A DNA stretch of 64,000 bases, from assembly GCF_963576675.1 (NCBI RefSeq), contig NC_088913.1:75763001-75827000 (forward strand), read 5' to 3'. Source of the DNA: Euphorbia lathyris. Its lineage: Eukaryota; Streptophyta; Magnoliopsida; Malpighiales; Euphorbiaceae. Positions 1-11,135 of the stretch are shown here, piece by piece. The notes under the pieces are model-generated. The model was not told the DNA's origin. It ran no database searches and worked only from the letters and a program-made list of their open reading frames with translations. Made by a program: the position numbers and the translations under genes. The first letter of the stretch is position 1. Every line of letters starts with the position of its first letter.

Positions 1-2684
1 TAGATTCTAAATCGTTTCCTGAAGAGTTAATGCACACGAACCTAATCTTAATCCCTAAATGCGATAGCCCTATTTCAATTGTGGAATTTCGACCGATTGC
101 CCTTTGCAACGTACTGTATAAAATTATATCCAAGGTATTGGCAAACCGTCTAAAGCCCATCTTACCGAATATCATTGCGGAGGAGCAGTCTGCGTTTGTT
201 CCTAGGAGATTAATCATTGATAATGTCATTGCAGCCTTTGAAACAATTCATTCCATGAGAAGTACAACGAAGGGCATGCCGGATGTAGTGGCGGTTAAAA
301 TTGATATAAAGAAGGCCTATAATAGTGTTCGTTGGGAGTTTTTACGCGCTATAATGCATAAAATGGGCTTTAATGAGATTTGGGTTACAGGGATGATGAT
401 GTGTATCACATATGGTTCTTATTCGGTTCAAGTTAATGGTGTTGGTGTCGGTCCCATTACCCCTGGGCGGGGTATTCGTCAAAGGGATCCTCTTTCACCT
501 TACTTGTATATTTTGTGTGCTGAGGGGCTTTCAAGCTTACTATCACAAGCTCAATCTGATAATCGTTTAACCGGTTGTCGGATTAATAGACACGCACCGA
601 CTCTATCTCACCTTTTATTTGCGGACGATTGTTTGCTTTTTTGTGGTGCTAAAGAGGATGAGGTTCGGGCTTTAAAGGGGATAATGGACCAATATGCGCA
701 GGACTCGGGTCAAGTTCTTAATCTGCAAAAATCAAGTATTATGTTTAGCCGTCGTGTGGGGGAGGTCGATAAGCTGCTGTTTGGCAGTATTTTAGGTGTC
801 AATCAGCCGTTGAATTTGAGTAGGTATTTAGGCCTTTCTATTTTGATTGGTAGGCGTCGGAAGGTTGTATTTGGTTACTTAAAGACTCGACTTTGGCAGC
901 GGTTGTTTGGTTGGTCTAGTAAGTTGTTAGCTCAAGCAGGGCGTGAGGTTCTTCTAAAATCAGTTGCATAAGCGATCCCTACATTTTGTATGAGTTCATT
1001 TTTAATCCCGATTTCGTTGTGCGAAGAGCTTCAGAGAATGATGAATTCTTTCTGGTGGGGCTCGAATCCTACAGGGAAGAAGAAGATGCACTGGGCATCT
1101 TGGGAGAATTTATGTGATAGAAAGGAACATGGTGGTATGGGTTTTAGACACTTACAATCGTTCAATCTCGCTATGTTGGCAAAGCAGGCATGGACTCTTG
1201 TCTCTCGTCCAGATACACTTTTTTGTCGAATTCTCAAAGCTAAATATTTCTCAAATGGAGATTTTCTATCATCACAATTGGGCTCTAGCCCTAGTATGAT
1301 ATGGCGAGGTATTTGGAATTCAAGATCTATGCTTGTGCAAGGACTTAGATGGCGGATTGGAAACGGACTTCAGGTACGTGTATGGCATGACCCATGGCTA
1401 GTAGATACTCCAAACTTTAAGATTCGATCGGAAGAAATGGTGGGGATGGAACAAATGGTTGTGGCGGATTTGAAGACTGATGATGGATTCAATTGGAATA
1501 TGGGGTTAATCCACTCTATTTTCAATACTGATGATATCCAATCTATATTAAAAATCTTTGCAGGAGGTGTGGAACATAATGATAAGTTGATCTGGCATTT
1601 TGACAAACGCGGAAGATATTCGGTCCGGTCGGGTTATCGGGTAGCGTGGAATCTAAGGCGTGGTCCGAACTATGCTCCTCGGGAAGAAGGATGGACGAGG
1701 ATGTGGTCTTTTCCCCTCCCCCCTCGGGTTAAACTACTTATATGGAAGGTGTGTCAGAACTATATCCCGATTAAAGATATATTATTATATAGGGGCATCC
1801 CTAATGATAACGTTTGCGGTTTTTGTCAAGAGGAAGGTGAACATGCTGTTCATCTTTTTATTGATTGTTCATTCGCAAATCAGTTCTGGGGTGCCATGGG
1901 GATTGATCATCAGATTATTGGTACGGATTTCATTACGGAATGGATTGCAAGATTTTTAAATGAATGAAGTCTAAAGGAATGTCATCTACTGTGTATGGGG
2001 GTATGGGAGGTTTGGTGCCAACGGAACCTATGTTATTGGGAAGGAAATTTCTCCCCCACGGTTATCACTGCTCGGCTATGTAAAGATTTCCTCACAAGCT
2101 TTAACCAAGCGAGATTGGTGCCCCCTAGTACTGTTGTTCCGCCTAGACAGGTCTGCTGGTCTGCACCGCCGACTGGGTTTGGTAAGTTAAACATTGATGC
2201 TGCGGTTAGACAGTGCCAGATGAATTTTGGTCTTGGTGGTGTTCTTCGGGATGAGAAAGGGGGGTTTATTGCTGCATATTCTGTGCCTATGGCTGGTGTT
2301 TTTCCTGCTCGGATTGCAGAGGCGATGGGACTGTTGCATGCCTTGCGTCTTATTCGGGAGAAGGGCTGGTCACGCCTGGAGGTGGAGATGGATGCTGAGG
2401 AAACGGTGCTGGCAGTTCAAGCAGAAAGCCTTGATTCATCTGAGTTTGGAGTAATCATATGTTCATGCCAACGGTTGATGCGAGAATTAGATCATACTAA
2501 TGTTATTTTTACTAAAAGGTCGGCCAACCATGTTGCTCACTCTTTAGCTAGTGACGCCTTGAGTTTGGTCACGCCTGCTTTTTGGCAAACGGAGCCTAAT
2601 TCTATTAGTGCTCTTTTGCTAAAGGATGTAATGAGCCTTCAAAGTTAATATATTTATACAGTTTTCGTCAAAAAAAAAAAAAAA
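1..2684 (+). mobile_element. L1-type LINE, ORF2 3' part (RT, zf-RVT, RNase H), two in-frame stops
   Basis: Non-LTR retrotransposon ORF2, cut by the left window edge. One frame stays open from base 3 to 2648 except for two stop codons: TAA at 969-971 and TGA at 1965-1967. Domains in order: reverse transcriptase with the catalytic box LLFADDCLLF (about 616-645), a maturase-like RT C-terminal part, a zf-RVT region with the C-x2-C...H-x4-H pattern CGFC...HAVHLF (about 1816-1857), and a plant LINE RNase H domain starting at LNIDAAV (about 2187). The ORF is followed by a 15-A run at 2670-2684, the expected 3' tail. The first stop lies in a context that normally reads KSVAQAIPT, so a CAA to TAA change is likely. 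The frame is otherwise intact, so the copy is fairly young, but it is dead as it stands. Confidence 0.93.
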
Positions 2685-2817
2685 CAAAAGTAACTTTTCG
2701 TTGCATTATCAACTTCGACTGTAATATCAAAAATTCCCTTTAACTTTAATAGTGTTATTAATTGTTTTTTTATTAATATCAAAAAATACGAGTATCATTG
2801 CATCACAATTTTTTTTA

Positions 2818-3323
2818 GGTAAACTACATCCACTTTCTCAATTTTGCCTTTATTTTTTATTATGGTACTGAACTTTAAAACCGGATATTATGACATCTAA
2901 ACTTTACACTTTACTAACATAATAACTCGTTTTACCATTGATCAAAATGATCACTCAATAGTAAATAATCTCAATTGTAGAGCTAATGAATATAATATTT
3001 TAAGTAACTTTAATTCTTAAATCTTTTGGTTTATAATTCATTTAAGAATTGTTTGGTTAGGAGAGATAAAATAGTTGTTTAAAGAAAGAAATATCCGAAA
3101 TGGTGATTTAAAGAATAAAAAACTTAGTTCTATAGCAAATGTGGTTATGATTTTTTTAGTTTGAGGTTATAAATAATCGGTTATTTTGACTTGATCGACG
3201 GTAAAATTTTTTATTATTATGTTAATAGAATAAAAACTTCAATGGTTTTAATATATAATTTTAAAGTTCAGAAATCATAATAAAAGTAAAGGTAAAATTG
3301 AAACATTATAGATGTAATTTACC
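2818..3323. mobile_element. MITE with long degenerate terminal inverted repeats
   Basis: The first about 130 bases (starting GGTAAACTACATCC) match the reverse complement of the last about 130 (starting GGTAAATTACATC) with scattered mismatches and small gaps. AT-rich, no coding capacity. Related ends starting TAAATTACA occur near 46130, 49934 and 55070, so this is a family dispersed in this genome. I could not define a target duplication. Confidence 0.6.
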
Positions 3324-3417
3324 GTAAAAAAAGTTCCATAGTATTCAAAGTCTCAAAACATGAAATTAGATAGTTTTTTTTTTTAATACAACTTTCCTTT
3401 TTCTTATTTATATCTTA

Positions 3418-3627
3418 GAGGTATTTGGTTGCTCATTTTTATACTTCTATTTACCTTTTCATTTCAAAAGTGAAAGTTTTAGGTGTTTGGTTAGTGACCT
3501 CCTATTTACCTTTTTACACCTAAAAATACCCTTTTACAAAAACATGGAATCTCTGTTTTTTGGAAAAAATAGTTTTTTCAACAGCAAACAATAAACCGTA
3601 ACAGCAGATAGTTCATAAAACAAACAC
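3418..3627. mobile_element. Tourist/Harbinger-like MITE
   Basis: Ends GAGGTATTTGGTT and, reverse-complemented, GTGTTTGTTTTAT resemble the GTGTTTGGTT-type ends of plant Tourist elements. Both sides are flanked by TTA (3415-3417 and 3628-3630), the expected 3-bp target site. A second GGTGTTTGGTT start near 3481 suggests nesting or an internal duplication. Non-coding. Confidence 0.45.
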
Positions 3628-3630
3628 TTA

Positions 3631-4728
3631 ATCTGTTATTTTTCCCTAGTAAAATTTCCACCAAATTTATTGATATTGATGTCATACCCTATTATGTTTT
3701 CATATGAATTATTAACTTGGATCACTATGAAATTGAATGTATTTCCCAAAGGGATGGATTAAAAGTACATAAATGGAAAATCTGAAACTTCCAGTAAATG
3801 CCTAATTCAATTTGTTCTCCTCTTAAATGTCATATTTCTGAAATGATGATCAAGTAAACAGAATCATAAATTCCTTACCATAAAGGTCCAAATTATTAAT
3901 ATGTATGTTTACACTCTGATGAATTACTATACCAATAGAGTAATGAATTATTACATTATTGAAAAGAATTTATGCTAATATAGGTTTACTAGCTTTTCAC
4001 TCCCTAAAGCCTCTAGTGTCTCGTTAAATTTATTTATATAAAAAAATAATTATTTAAAATTTTAAGGAATTTTTATTTATTCATTTGATTTTGATAAAAT
4101 TACTATTTTTATATTTATTTATTAATTTGAAACATATTTTTAAAGATTGTTTTACCAAACGAGTACGGAGGGCTGATATCGTCTTACTATTACAAAGGTT
4201 TTTTTTTTTTAATTAGATGTATAATGTGTGCTCTTATTTTTGAACTATAAAAAAATACAATTTCAAATACAAATTAAATGAACAACACTATTTTAATTGA
4301 ATTAAATTTACCTCCTATCAATTTTGTAAGCAAATAACTTAATATATTAAAAATAAATAATAAAAAATTTAATGTGAAAAAAAACTAGGGTTTCAATCCA
4401 CCAATGATTAAAGCTCTCAAATGTTTTATTTGTCAAACTAAGATTGTGGAATCTTTTTGTTGTTTATTGCAGTCTAATTTTTTTAATATAATTTTATTTG
4501 ATTTGTTGGTTCGAGACAAGTTAAACACGTTTTAAGTGATCATCTTTCAATTAAAGTTTTTTTAACATATATTAAAATTCTAACTTAAAGTTTTTAAGTT
4601 ACACGATTTGAAATCTTTAATTAACCATTCAAATTAATCTTAATTGTTATTTATTTCAGTTTAATTAAATATCTAATGCTTTTTAAAAATAAAATTAACA
4701 GATACTATTATTTGATTAATAATTTAAA
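3631..4728. other. AT-rich intergenic stretch, nothing recognised
   Basis: No ORF of note, no RNA gene and no clear repeat boundary seen. Poly-A/T runs throughout. Confidence 0.5.
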
Positions 4729-5023
4729 GCATAATATCCATTTGACTTCCCAAACTAAGGCTTCAAAGTCAATTAAGACGTTAAACTATTAAAATCATCA
4801 ACCAAGTCCCTAAATTAAACAAAAATCATCAATTGATTCGTCTTTCTAAACAAAAATCATCAATTGATGCCTCATATTAAATAGTCAGAATTTCTAATTT
4901 TAAGATAGGATGAAGACTCAATTGATAATTTTACTTAATTCAATGACATGATTAATGATTTTAATAGTGTAAGATTCTAATTGACTTTAAAAACTTCGTT
5001 TAGGAGTCAAATGGATATTGTGC
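4729..5023. mobile_element. MITE with about 70-bp terminal inverted repeats
   Basis: The left end GCATAATATCCATTTGAC matches the reverse complement of the right end, GCACAATATCCATTTGAC, and the pairing runs about 70 bases inward with a few mismatches (ending near TATTAAAATCATCAA). The middle carries a repeated CAAAAATCATCAATTGAT segment. No coding capacity and no convincing target duplication. Confidence 0.65.
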
Positions 5024-5284
5024 CATAATTGAACTAGTTCCCAAAGCATATATTATTTTTGAATTGAACAAATATTATATTTCCGAAGAGTACTTGTTGA
5101 TGATCCATCTGTAATTGTCCATTAAAACCTCCTCCACTCAACCCTTTTCTCTAATCACGCAATGACTCATTATTCAAAAGGGAATGCATGCTTATATCTT
5201 AAATTAGGTACTACTTCGCAAATTAATATCACTTTTTGACTCCAATATCTATTCCCATATATACATTTCAAAACATTTAATTAA

Positions 5285-5316
<32 letters not shown>
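5285..5316. repeat. (TTA)n microsatellite
   Basis: About ten uninterrupted ATT/TTA units. Confidence 0.9.
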
Positions 5317-5317
<1 letters not shown>

Positions 5318-5379
5318 ATCATGTTGGATAAATATTGAATTAAAAGTGTATTAAATTTTTAAGTTATTAAAATTAAGAG

Positions 5380-5912
5380 TAAACATCCAATAAGAACGAA
5401 GTCTTCTCTATCTCGTTGATCAATGCTTAAATCACTTTACTCAGAGTCTTCAGATGGTCTCACCATTTTTTTTGTAAAGATTCCAAGACAGCACATCGAC
5501 AGCTCGCCTGTTGCGTCTGAACCTTTCCACAATTAGATAACCTTTGTCTGCAAGTTAGAAAGTCAACTTTCGGCTTGTCTGCTTCCCCTTCGTACTCAGC
5601 AGCTTCGTGATGAAGGAATTGGCTTTACTTCTCGATCCTTTTTTCTGCTGGACTGAGTGGATCAAAAGCCTTTGATCCAGTTGACTCTCTTCTTGGCTTT
5701 CTTTGGACCTTGACTTGGCTTATTAAACTTGGGCTTTATCTCAAATTTCTTTTGCACTTTTAATTTAATCATTCCAAAAACACTCAACAAACAAATTAGT
5801 GATAATAAATCAAAGCTTTTAAATTTAATGTGTTGGAAATTTATTTTAAGGATTTAATTATAATTTAAATAGATTTGTCAAATCAAAATTAGTGTGGAAA
5901 TGTGTTTCAACA
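5380..5912 (-). mobile_element. Diverged, truncated LTR of the same family as the solo LTRs at 7047 and 11136
   Basis: The right end (about 5790-5912) aligns with the right end of the LTR at 11136-12636: AAATCAAAGC, then TTTGTCAAATCAAAAT, then GTGTTTCAACA. It also contains the CTCAG/CTGAG words typical of that family. The left end is unclear. The orientation is the same as the copy at 11136. Confidence 0.55.
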
Positions 5913-5984
5913 TAACCCAACTTACCTAAATCATGCTCAAACTATCTTTTGAGGAATCTACGAATAGCGACATCCTATAAATAT

Positions 5985-6021
5985 TCCCACCCACCCCCCC
6001 CCCCCCCACCCACACACACAT
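5985..6021. repeat. C-homopolymer and CA-rich tract
   Basis: A 14-base C run (5994-6007) is flanked by CCCA units and followed by a short CA repeat. Low-complexity sequence. Confidence 0.85.
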
Positions 6022-6189
6022 AATAAGGGTATATACACACATTCTCTGAAATTACTCTCAATTGTATAGTACATTATCTAATACTTTACTAACTTAGGCA
6101 TCAGAGTGGGGTTGCCCATCAACAGCCCCATCCTGATCATCTCTTCTTATCTCACGCACCAGAAAGATCATCTCAATCATTGAAGTATT

Positions 6190-7046
6190 ATCTTATAAAA
6201 TCTTTATCGTAGATAGTTCAAGTCCAAGCTGATCCTTCTAACCTCGACAGTGGCTACAAAGCGGGATAAGAACATGTCTTTATGTAGGTCAAAAGAATCG
6301 ATGGATTCAGGGTGCATGCCTCTGTACCATTCTAGTGCGTTTCCAGATAAGATCATGGGAAAAACCTTGCTCATGCTATCCTTGTCCATATAGTAGAGGT
6401 TTATGGTACTTATGAATGAGTTGACATGGTCATTGGGTCCTCAATGCTGAAATAGTACGCCGGTCTAGGGGTTTTCTCGTCCCTGGGAAAACTTGTTTAA
6501 TGATTTGATGGAATATATAGGTTTTGTTTGAGGTGATATTCCCCCCAATCACTCAACTAAGGGTATTTTTGTTGAGGAATCGTTAGATCTTGGACTCTAT
6601 TAACTCCTCAACATCTTGCGAGGCAATGGTAGAGGGCCGAAATGGTTATTGACTACACGATCGGTTGAGCCTGAATCTCGGGTTGTGTTCAATCCAAGCT
6701 CACCGCACCATATAATAAGGATGTGAGATCTTTGGAGAGGGTTGAGAGACATGTACCATGACTGGGACTGCCTCAAGCACCATCACTAGTGTCTTGATGG
6801 TCGGGGTTGGGGCAGTTGACATAGAAGGCTGCTGCTGCACGGACACTTGGGTCTTCAGGAATTCCCAAATCTTCATGTTCTCCTCTTGGAAGACTTGCTA
6901 ATGGTCAATGATCCTCATTTGGGCTACCATCTGAATGGTTTGAGTTGTTTGAAAGATTTTCATCATATTAATGAGTTGCTTGGAGGGCTCGACAGCTTCC
7001 TCATCGGAGTCGACCTTAGTTAGCAAGGCCCCTAGGTTCTGTTGCT
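6190..7046 (-). pseudogene. Ty3/gypsy-type gag remnant
   Basis: On the minus strand the 6204-6389 frame reads GNALEWYRGMHPESIDSF followed by DMFLSRFVATVE. This is the W-Y...SI-SF-L...F--RF pattern of plant retrotransposon gag (PF03732). Upstream frames towards 7046 continue with a Q/T-rich N-terminal part, interrupted by stops and frameshifts. The solo LTR at 7047 cuts it from its leader and LTR region at 8537-9065. Decayed, no function expected. Confidence 0.7.
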
Positions 7047-8536
7047 TGTTGAAACACCTTTCCACATGATTTTGATTTGACAAAATTATTTAAGTTAATT
7101 CATGATTAAGACAATTAAATTTATGTGCTTTGATTTAATTGTACTAATGCGTTTGTTCAATGTTGAGAATAAAAATATATATATAAGAATAGGAATCAAA
7201 GTAAGACAGAACATAGTCAGCATGATAACATAGCACGAGCTAAGTAAAGTATAACTCAGTATGAAAGAAGGAAAGTCTTCTTCAGAACTGAAACTTGCAG
7301 ATAAAGCTGACCACAGAAGCTGAGGAGAACGTAACTCAGAAATATCTTCTTTGGAACAATATCTTGCACAACGAAGTTGACCATGTAAGCTGAGTAAAAA
7401 GCAACTCAGTATCGTAAATAGCAACGATCAAAGACAACGGCTATCAAAGTAAAGCTGAGTGCTCTTCAGGACAACACCAATGATCCGTTTGCTAAAAGAT
7501 AAGATCCGACAGTGATCTGCGCCAATTCAGAAGCTTTGGAGTCATGCAAGGATATAGTTTTGAGACGCATGGGTCAACTGTCCTCTAGCTAAAAGATGAA
7601 AATGGCGCTAGAAGACGAACCTGTGAGAAGAAGATAAGCCTGACGCCTGCCAAATTCAGACGACAGGATTGGCCTGCAAATCTGAAGCTGACCAGAACAA
7701 TGTCGCCGGAAAGAGCCGTTTGAATTCAACGGATAGATCCGGATTCAAATAATTGTGTCTTCAGACCTCAACTATAAAAGGACAAGTTCATTCTTGGATC
7801 CTTTGCCGATTGCTAAAACAAAAAGAGCAAAAGAGAAACATACAAAAGCACATTCAAACAAGAAAAAGATCTTACACCAAATTTCAATTCTGTGTAAAAG
7901 CTAGATTGATTTTGTAATCATCTAAAGTGTTCTTCATCTAGAAAGAACAAGTTTGTATCAATTGTAAAATTGAGAGAGTGGTGCTGAGTACTCGGTTTTA
8001 AGTACTCAGCGGTAGAGAAATCTAGGTGTTCGGTTATAGCACTTAGTAGGAGTTAAGTAGACGAATAGAGGAAGGTACTCTTGCATATTCAACTGCCTTG
8101 TAAACGGTTTGTGCTCTACCTTTAAAGAGCTTAGTATTGGATTGAAAAAGCCCGGAGGGACTCTGGGGACTGGACGTAGGCGGAGAGGCCGAACAAGGAT
8201 AAATCGTGCTGAGTAATTTCTAACTCTCTCAATATATCTATATATGTGTTGCTTGATTAAATTGCTCAGAATATAAACTGTAAAAGCTGATACTGAGTAA
8301 TTGTGGTGCTGAATTGGAAGCTGACCTCAAGTGTCAATTCCCAACTCATAAGTGAAACAGTTCTAGTCAGCATCTGATTAAAGCTGTCTTACGTCTCTCG
8401 GCCGTGCTGACCAAAACAAAGTTAAATAACTTAAGGAATTTATTAAGTCAGCATAATTAAGTGAAAAAGTTACATTAGTTCCTAACCCCCCCCCCCCCCC
8501 CCCCCCACTTTGGAACTAATCACACGGGACCAATTA
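7047..8536 (+). mobile_element. Solo LTR (about 1.49 kb), rightward
   Basis: Starts TGTTGAAACACC and ends near GGGACCAATTA. It matches the copy at 11136-12636 in reverse complement along its whole length. U3-like promoter: TATAAAAG at 7773-7780, about 730 bases in, so transcription would run rightward. It carries many GCTGAGT/ACTCAGC/GCTGACC words. Near the right end ATTAGTTCC (8474-8482) and GGAACTAAT (8512-8520) bracket a 21-C run (8486-8506). No internal retrotransposon domain is attached, hence a solo LTR. The flanks TTGCT and TCCTA do not form a target duplication, so this copy may have arisen by unequal recombination or suffered a flanking deletion. Confidence 0.8.
7773..7780 (+). promoter_or_regulatory. 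TATA box of the solo LTR
   Basis: TATAAAAG in the context AACTATAAAAGGACAAG, conserved in the inverted copy (11898-11905, minus strand). The expected start site is about 30 bases downstream, within an A-rich segment. Confidence 0.6.
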
Positions 8537-9065
8537 TCCTAGGGGGATGAGTTGGATGTCCACTAAGGGGGAGCTAGAAGCAACGGTTGAAGGGTTCAAC
8601 ATCTTTTTGACCGGCGTAAGAGCTAGTTGTTGGTCCACCGTGATTTTTAAGACAATTTTAGTTATAAAAGATGATTTTAAGAATTAAGGATGGGAGTTGT
8701 GTGCTACTCCACACTCACCACACCAAATAATAAGGATGTGGGATTTACAATGGATTTCCTTTTTTGAATCGCCTCCTGCAGCGAGATGGATCCCTATGGA
8801 CATTCCAATGATCAAGTTAATATACACTTGAGAGATAATATAAGTAGGGAATCAGAGTTCTAGAGAGAGACAGAGTCTGGGTCCTTTACCATTGTTATGG
8901 TTAATATATTTATAGAGGTCGTGCTATGGGGTCAAATGACTAAAGTGTCCCCCACGCTGTTGTGGACTCAGTTAGGTTGGCCTAAGTGTTATTAGGTCAG
9001 ATGTGCTAGTGGATGGGCTATAGGCCCATATCCCTTATCATATTGGTTGAACTCTAGATCGGGTT
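8537..9065 (-). mobile_element. LTR/leader remnant of the minus-strand gypsy element
   Basis: Lies upstream, in minus-strand sense, of the gag remnant at 6190-7046 and is separated from it only by the inserted solo LTR. A minus-strand TATAAATA at 8907-8914 fits leftward transcription of that gag. The segment around 8705-8745 (CTCACCACACCA, then AATAATAAGGATGTG) repeats a segment near 6698-6728 inside the gag part. The exact ends are not resolved. Confidence 0.45.
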
Positions 9066-9119
9066 CTTACGCTGGGAAGAGTGATGTGTATATTAGATTT
9101 TTGCCTTTTTTCATACTTT

Positions 9120-11135
9120 CTAGGACTTGGTTGGCGTGGATGTGATGAAGGTTTGTCAGGATTTCCTTAATTCAGGTTTGTTGGCTATAAACTTAAAAAA
9201 TACTAATATTATGCTTATTTCGAAAAAGGAAATTTCAACATGCTTGTCAGATTATAGGTTGATTGCCTTATGCAACATCATGTACAAAATTATGGTGAGA
9301 GTGATGGCTAATAGATTTATGCCTCTACTAAATGGAATTATCTCAAACTCTCAAAAAGTGCATTCATTCCAGGACGATTAATCACAGATGATATCCTGAT
9401 TTTTTTAACTGACTTATTTTCTCAAAAAGAAGTCTCGGGATAGAAAAAGTACTATGGCCTTTAAAATTGACATAAGAAAGGCTTATGATAGGCTGGGTGG
9501 AGCTTTTGTATGGTCGATGCTCACTAGAATAGGGTTTTGTGACAAATGGTTAGACTTGATCCTTATTTGTATCAATTATATGCAGTATTACATAGTCTCA
9601 AGCAATCATGAGGTAGGACTTGTTACTCGGGGTGTGAGGCTAGGAGACATATTCTCTCCTTACATGTTCATTATGTGTGCGAATGGGTTGAGTGCTCTTA
9701 TCCGAAGGAAATATCAACATGGTTTGCGATATGGCTATGAAATGGCTAGAGGAGCACTGATCATCAGCCATCTATTCTTTATCGATGACTGTTACTTATT
9801 TATCAAAGCTTCCGAGATAGAGTTTATAGTGGTTCAAGAAGTGCTTAATGAGTATGAGCTAGTGTTAGGTCAAGTGGTTAATTTTAACAAATCAACCATT
9901 CTTTTAAGCAAAAATGTTAGGGAAAATGTTAGTAATGCTATATGTGGTATTTTAGGGGTGTGTGAAACTCATTTTGGTCTACCTTCATTGATGTGTTGTA
10001 GTAAAAGGGAAGTGTTGAATTCTTTAAAGGACATGGCTTGGTAGCGAATTCAATCATGGCAAAGTAAGCTTTTTTCTTGAGAAGGCAAAGAGAACTTACT
10101 AAAAATATTGCTTCAAGCTATGCCAAACTTTTTTGTGAATGTGTTTTTACTTCCGGTAGGTCTGTCTTGGGAGTGGAGAGGATGTGCAATGCATATTGGT
10201 TGCACAGTGGTAGGGGTATAAAAGGAATGGGTTGTGACAGACTTAATGTACCAAATTTAATAGGGTGGTTTGGGTTTTAAGAAACTCTGGGAGTTTTATT
10301 TGGTTATGTTAGGCAAACGGGGGTGGCATTTCATCAGACACTTTTGTCTTTCATCTTTTTAAAACATGATAATTTAAAGACTATGATTGTTTTTTTTTTC
10401 ATTTCTCAATAGGTAGCAATTCGAGTTTTGTCTAGAGCAATCTTTGGACAGCTAAGGATTTGCTTGAGCAAGCTGTAGGAGGAGAATGGGTGATGGTGTC
10501 ATATTTGTATTGGTCACAACTAGCGGGTGATTGATGGAACTAATGGAGGGCTGGCCACATCTTTTCCACCCAAATCAGAGATGCACTGGACTTTTTCATG
10601 TATTCATTAGAGAGTCAAAGATGAGATGAGACGATTATTCATGATATTTTCAACCTCGAGGATCAAGTGAATATTTTGAGTATCCGTTATCGCCTTCGGT
10701 GAATATGAGTCCGTGGTTCTGGAAGGAGGAGCACCATGGTTGTTACACTGTTAAAAGCGGTTATAAGAGCCTTACTAACATGGCTACTGAGAGCTTTTAT
10801 GATGTTCGGAAAATAATCTGGAAGTTTAGTGTTCTAGTGAAGGTTCGAAATTTCCTTTGGCACGTTGGTCAAGTGATTGTTCCTACCGTCGATGTCCTGA
10901 TTAAGAGGTACATTAATGTTGATGGGAGGTATGTGTTTTGTGGGGTTTAGGATGAACCTAGTCTTCATATATTTAGAGATTGCTTGTTTACTGCTCTTAT
11001 TTGGAATTTATCTAATTGGGGTAATCTTTTGCCTAGCTTTAGAGACAATTTCAAAGATTGGGTAACATATGTTTTCTCTATGTTCAGTTTGGATAATAAG
11101 TGTACGTGGGTCATGATTATTTAGAGTGTATGGTT
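9120..11135 (+). pseudogene. Decayed L1-type LINE, 5' and middle part
   Basis: Reverse transcriptase fragments appear in order: DYRLIALCNIMYKIMVRVMANR (split by ageing), MAFKIDIRKAYDRL (about 9454), then HLFFIDDCYLF, where the usual F/Y-ADD box has become FIDD. A zf-RVT-like GCYTVKSGYKSL follows (about 10738). Several frameshifts and stops are present. The element resumes at 12637 after a 1.5-kb solo LTR insertion. Confidence 0.85.
11131..11135. repeat. Left 5-bp target duplication (TGGTT) of the solo LTR
   Basis: TGGTT here and at 12637-12641 flank the LTR exactly. A 5-bp duplication is the normal length for LTR retrotransposon integration. Confidence 0.75.

Noticed and set aside
7095..7424. 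109-codon minus-strand frame
   Set aside because: It lies entirely in the solo LTR, is absent from the inverted copy as a conserved frame, and has no recognisable domain.
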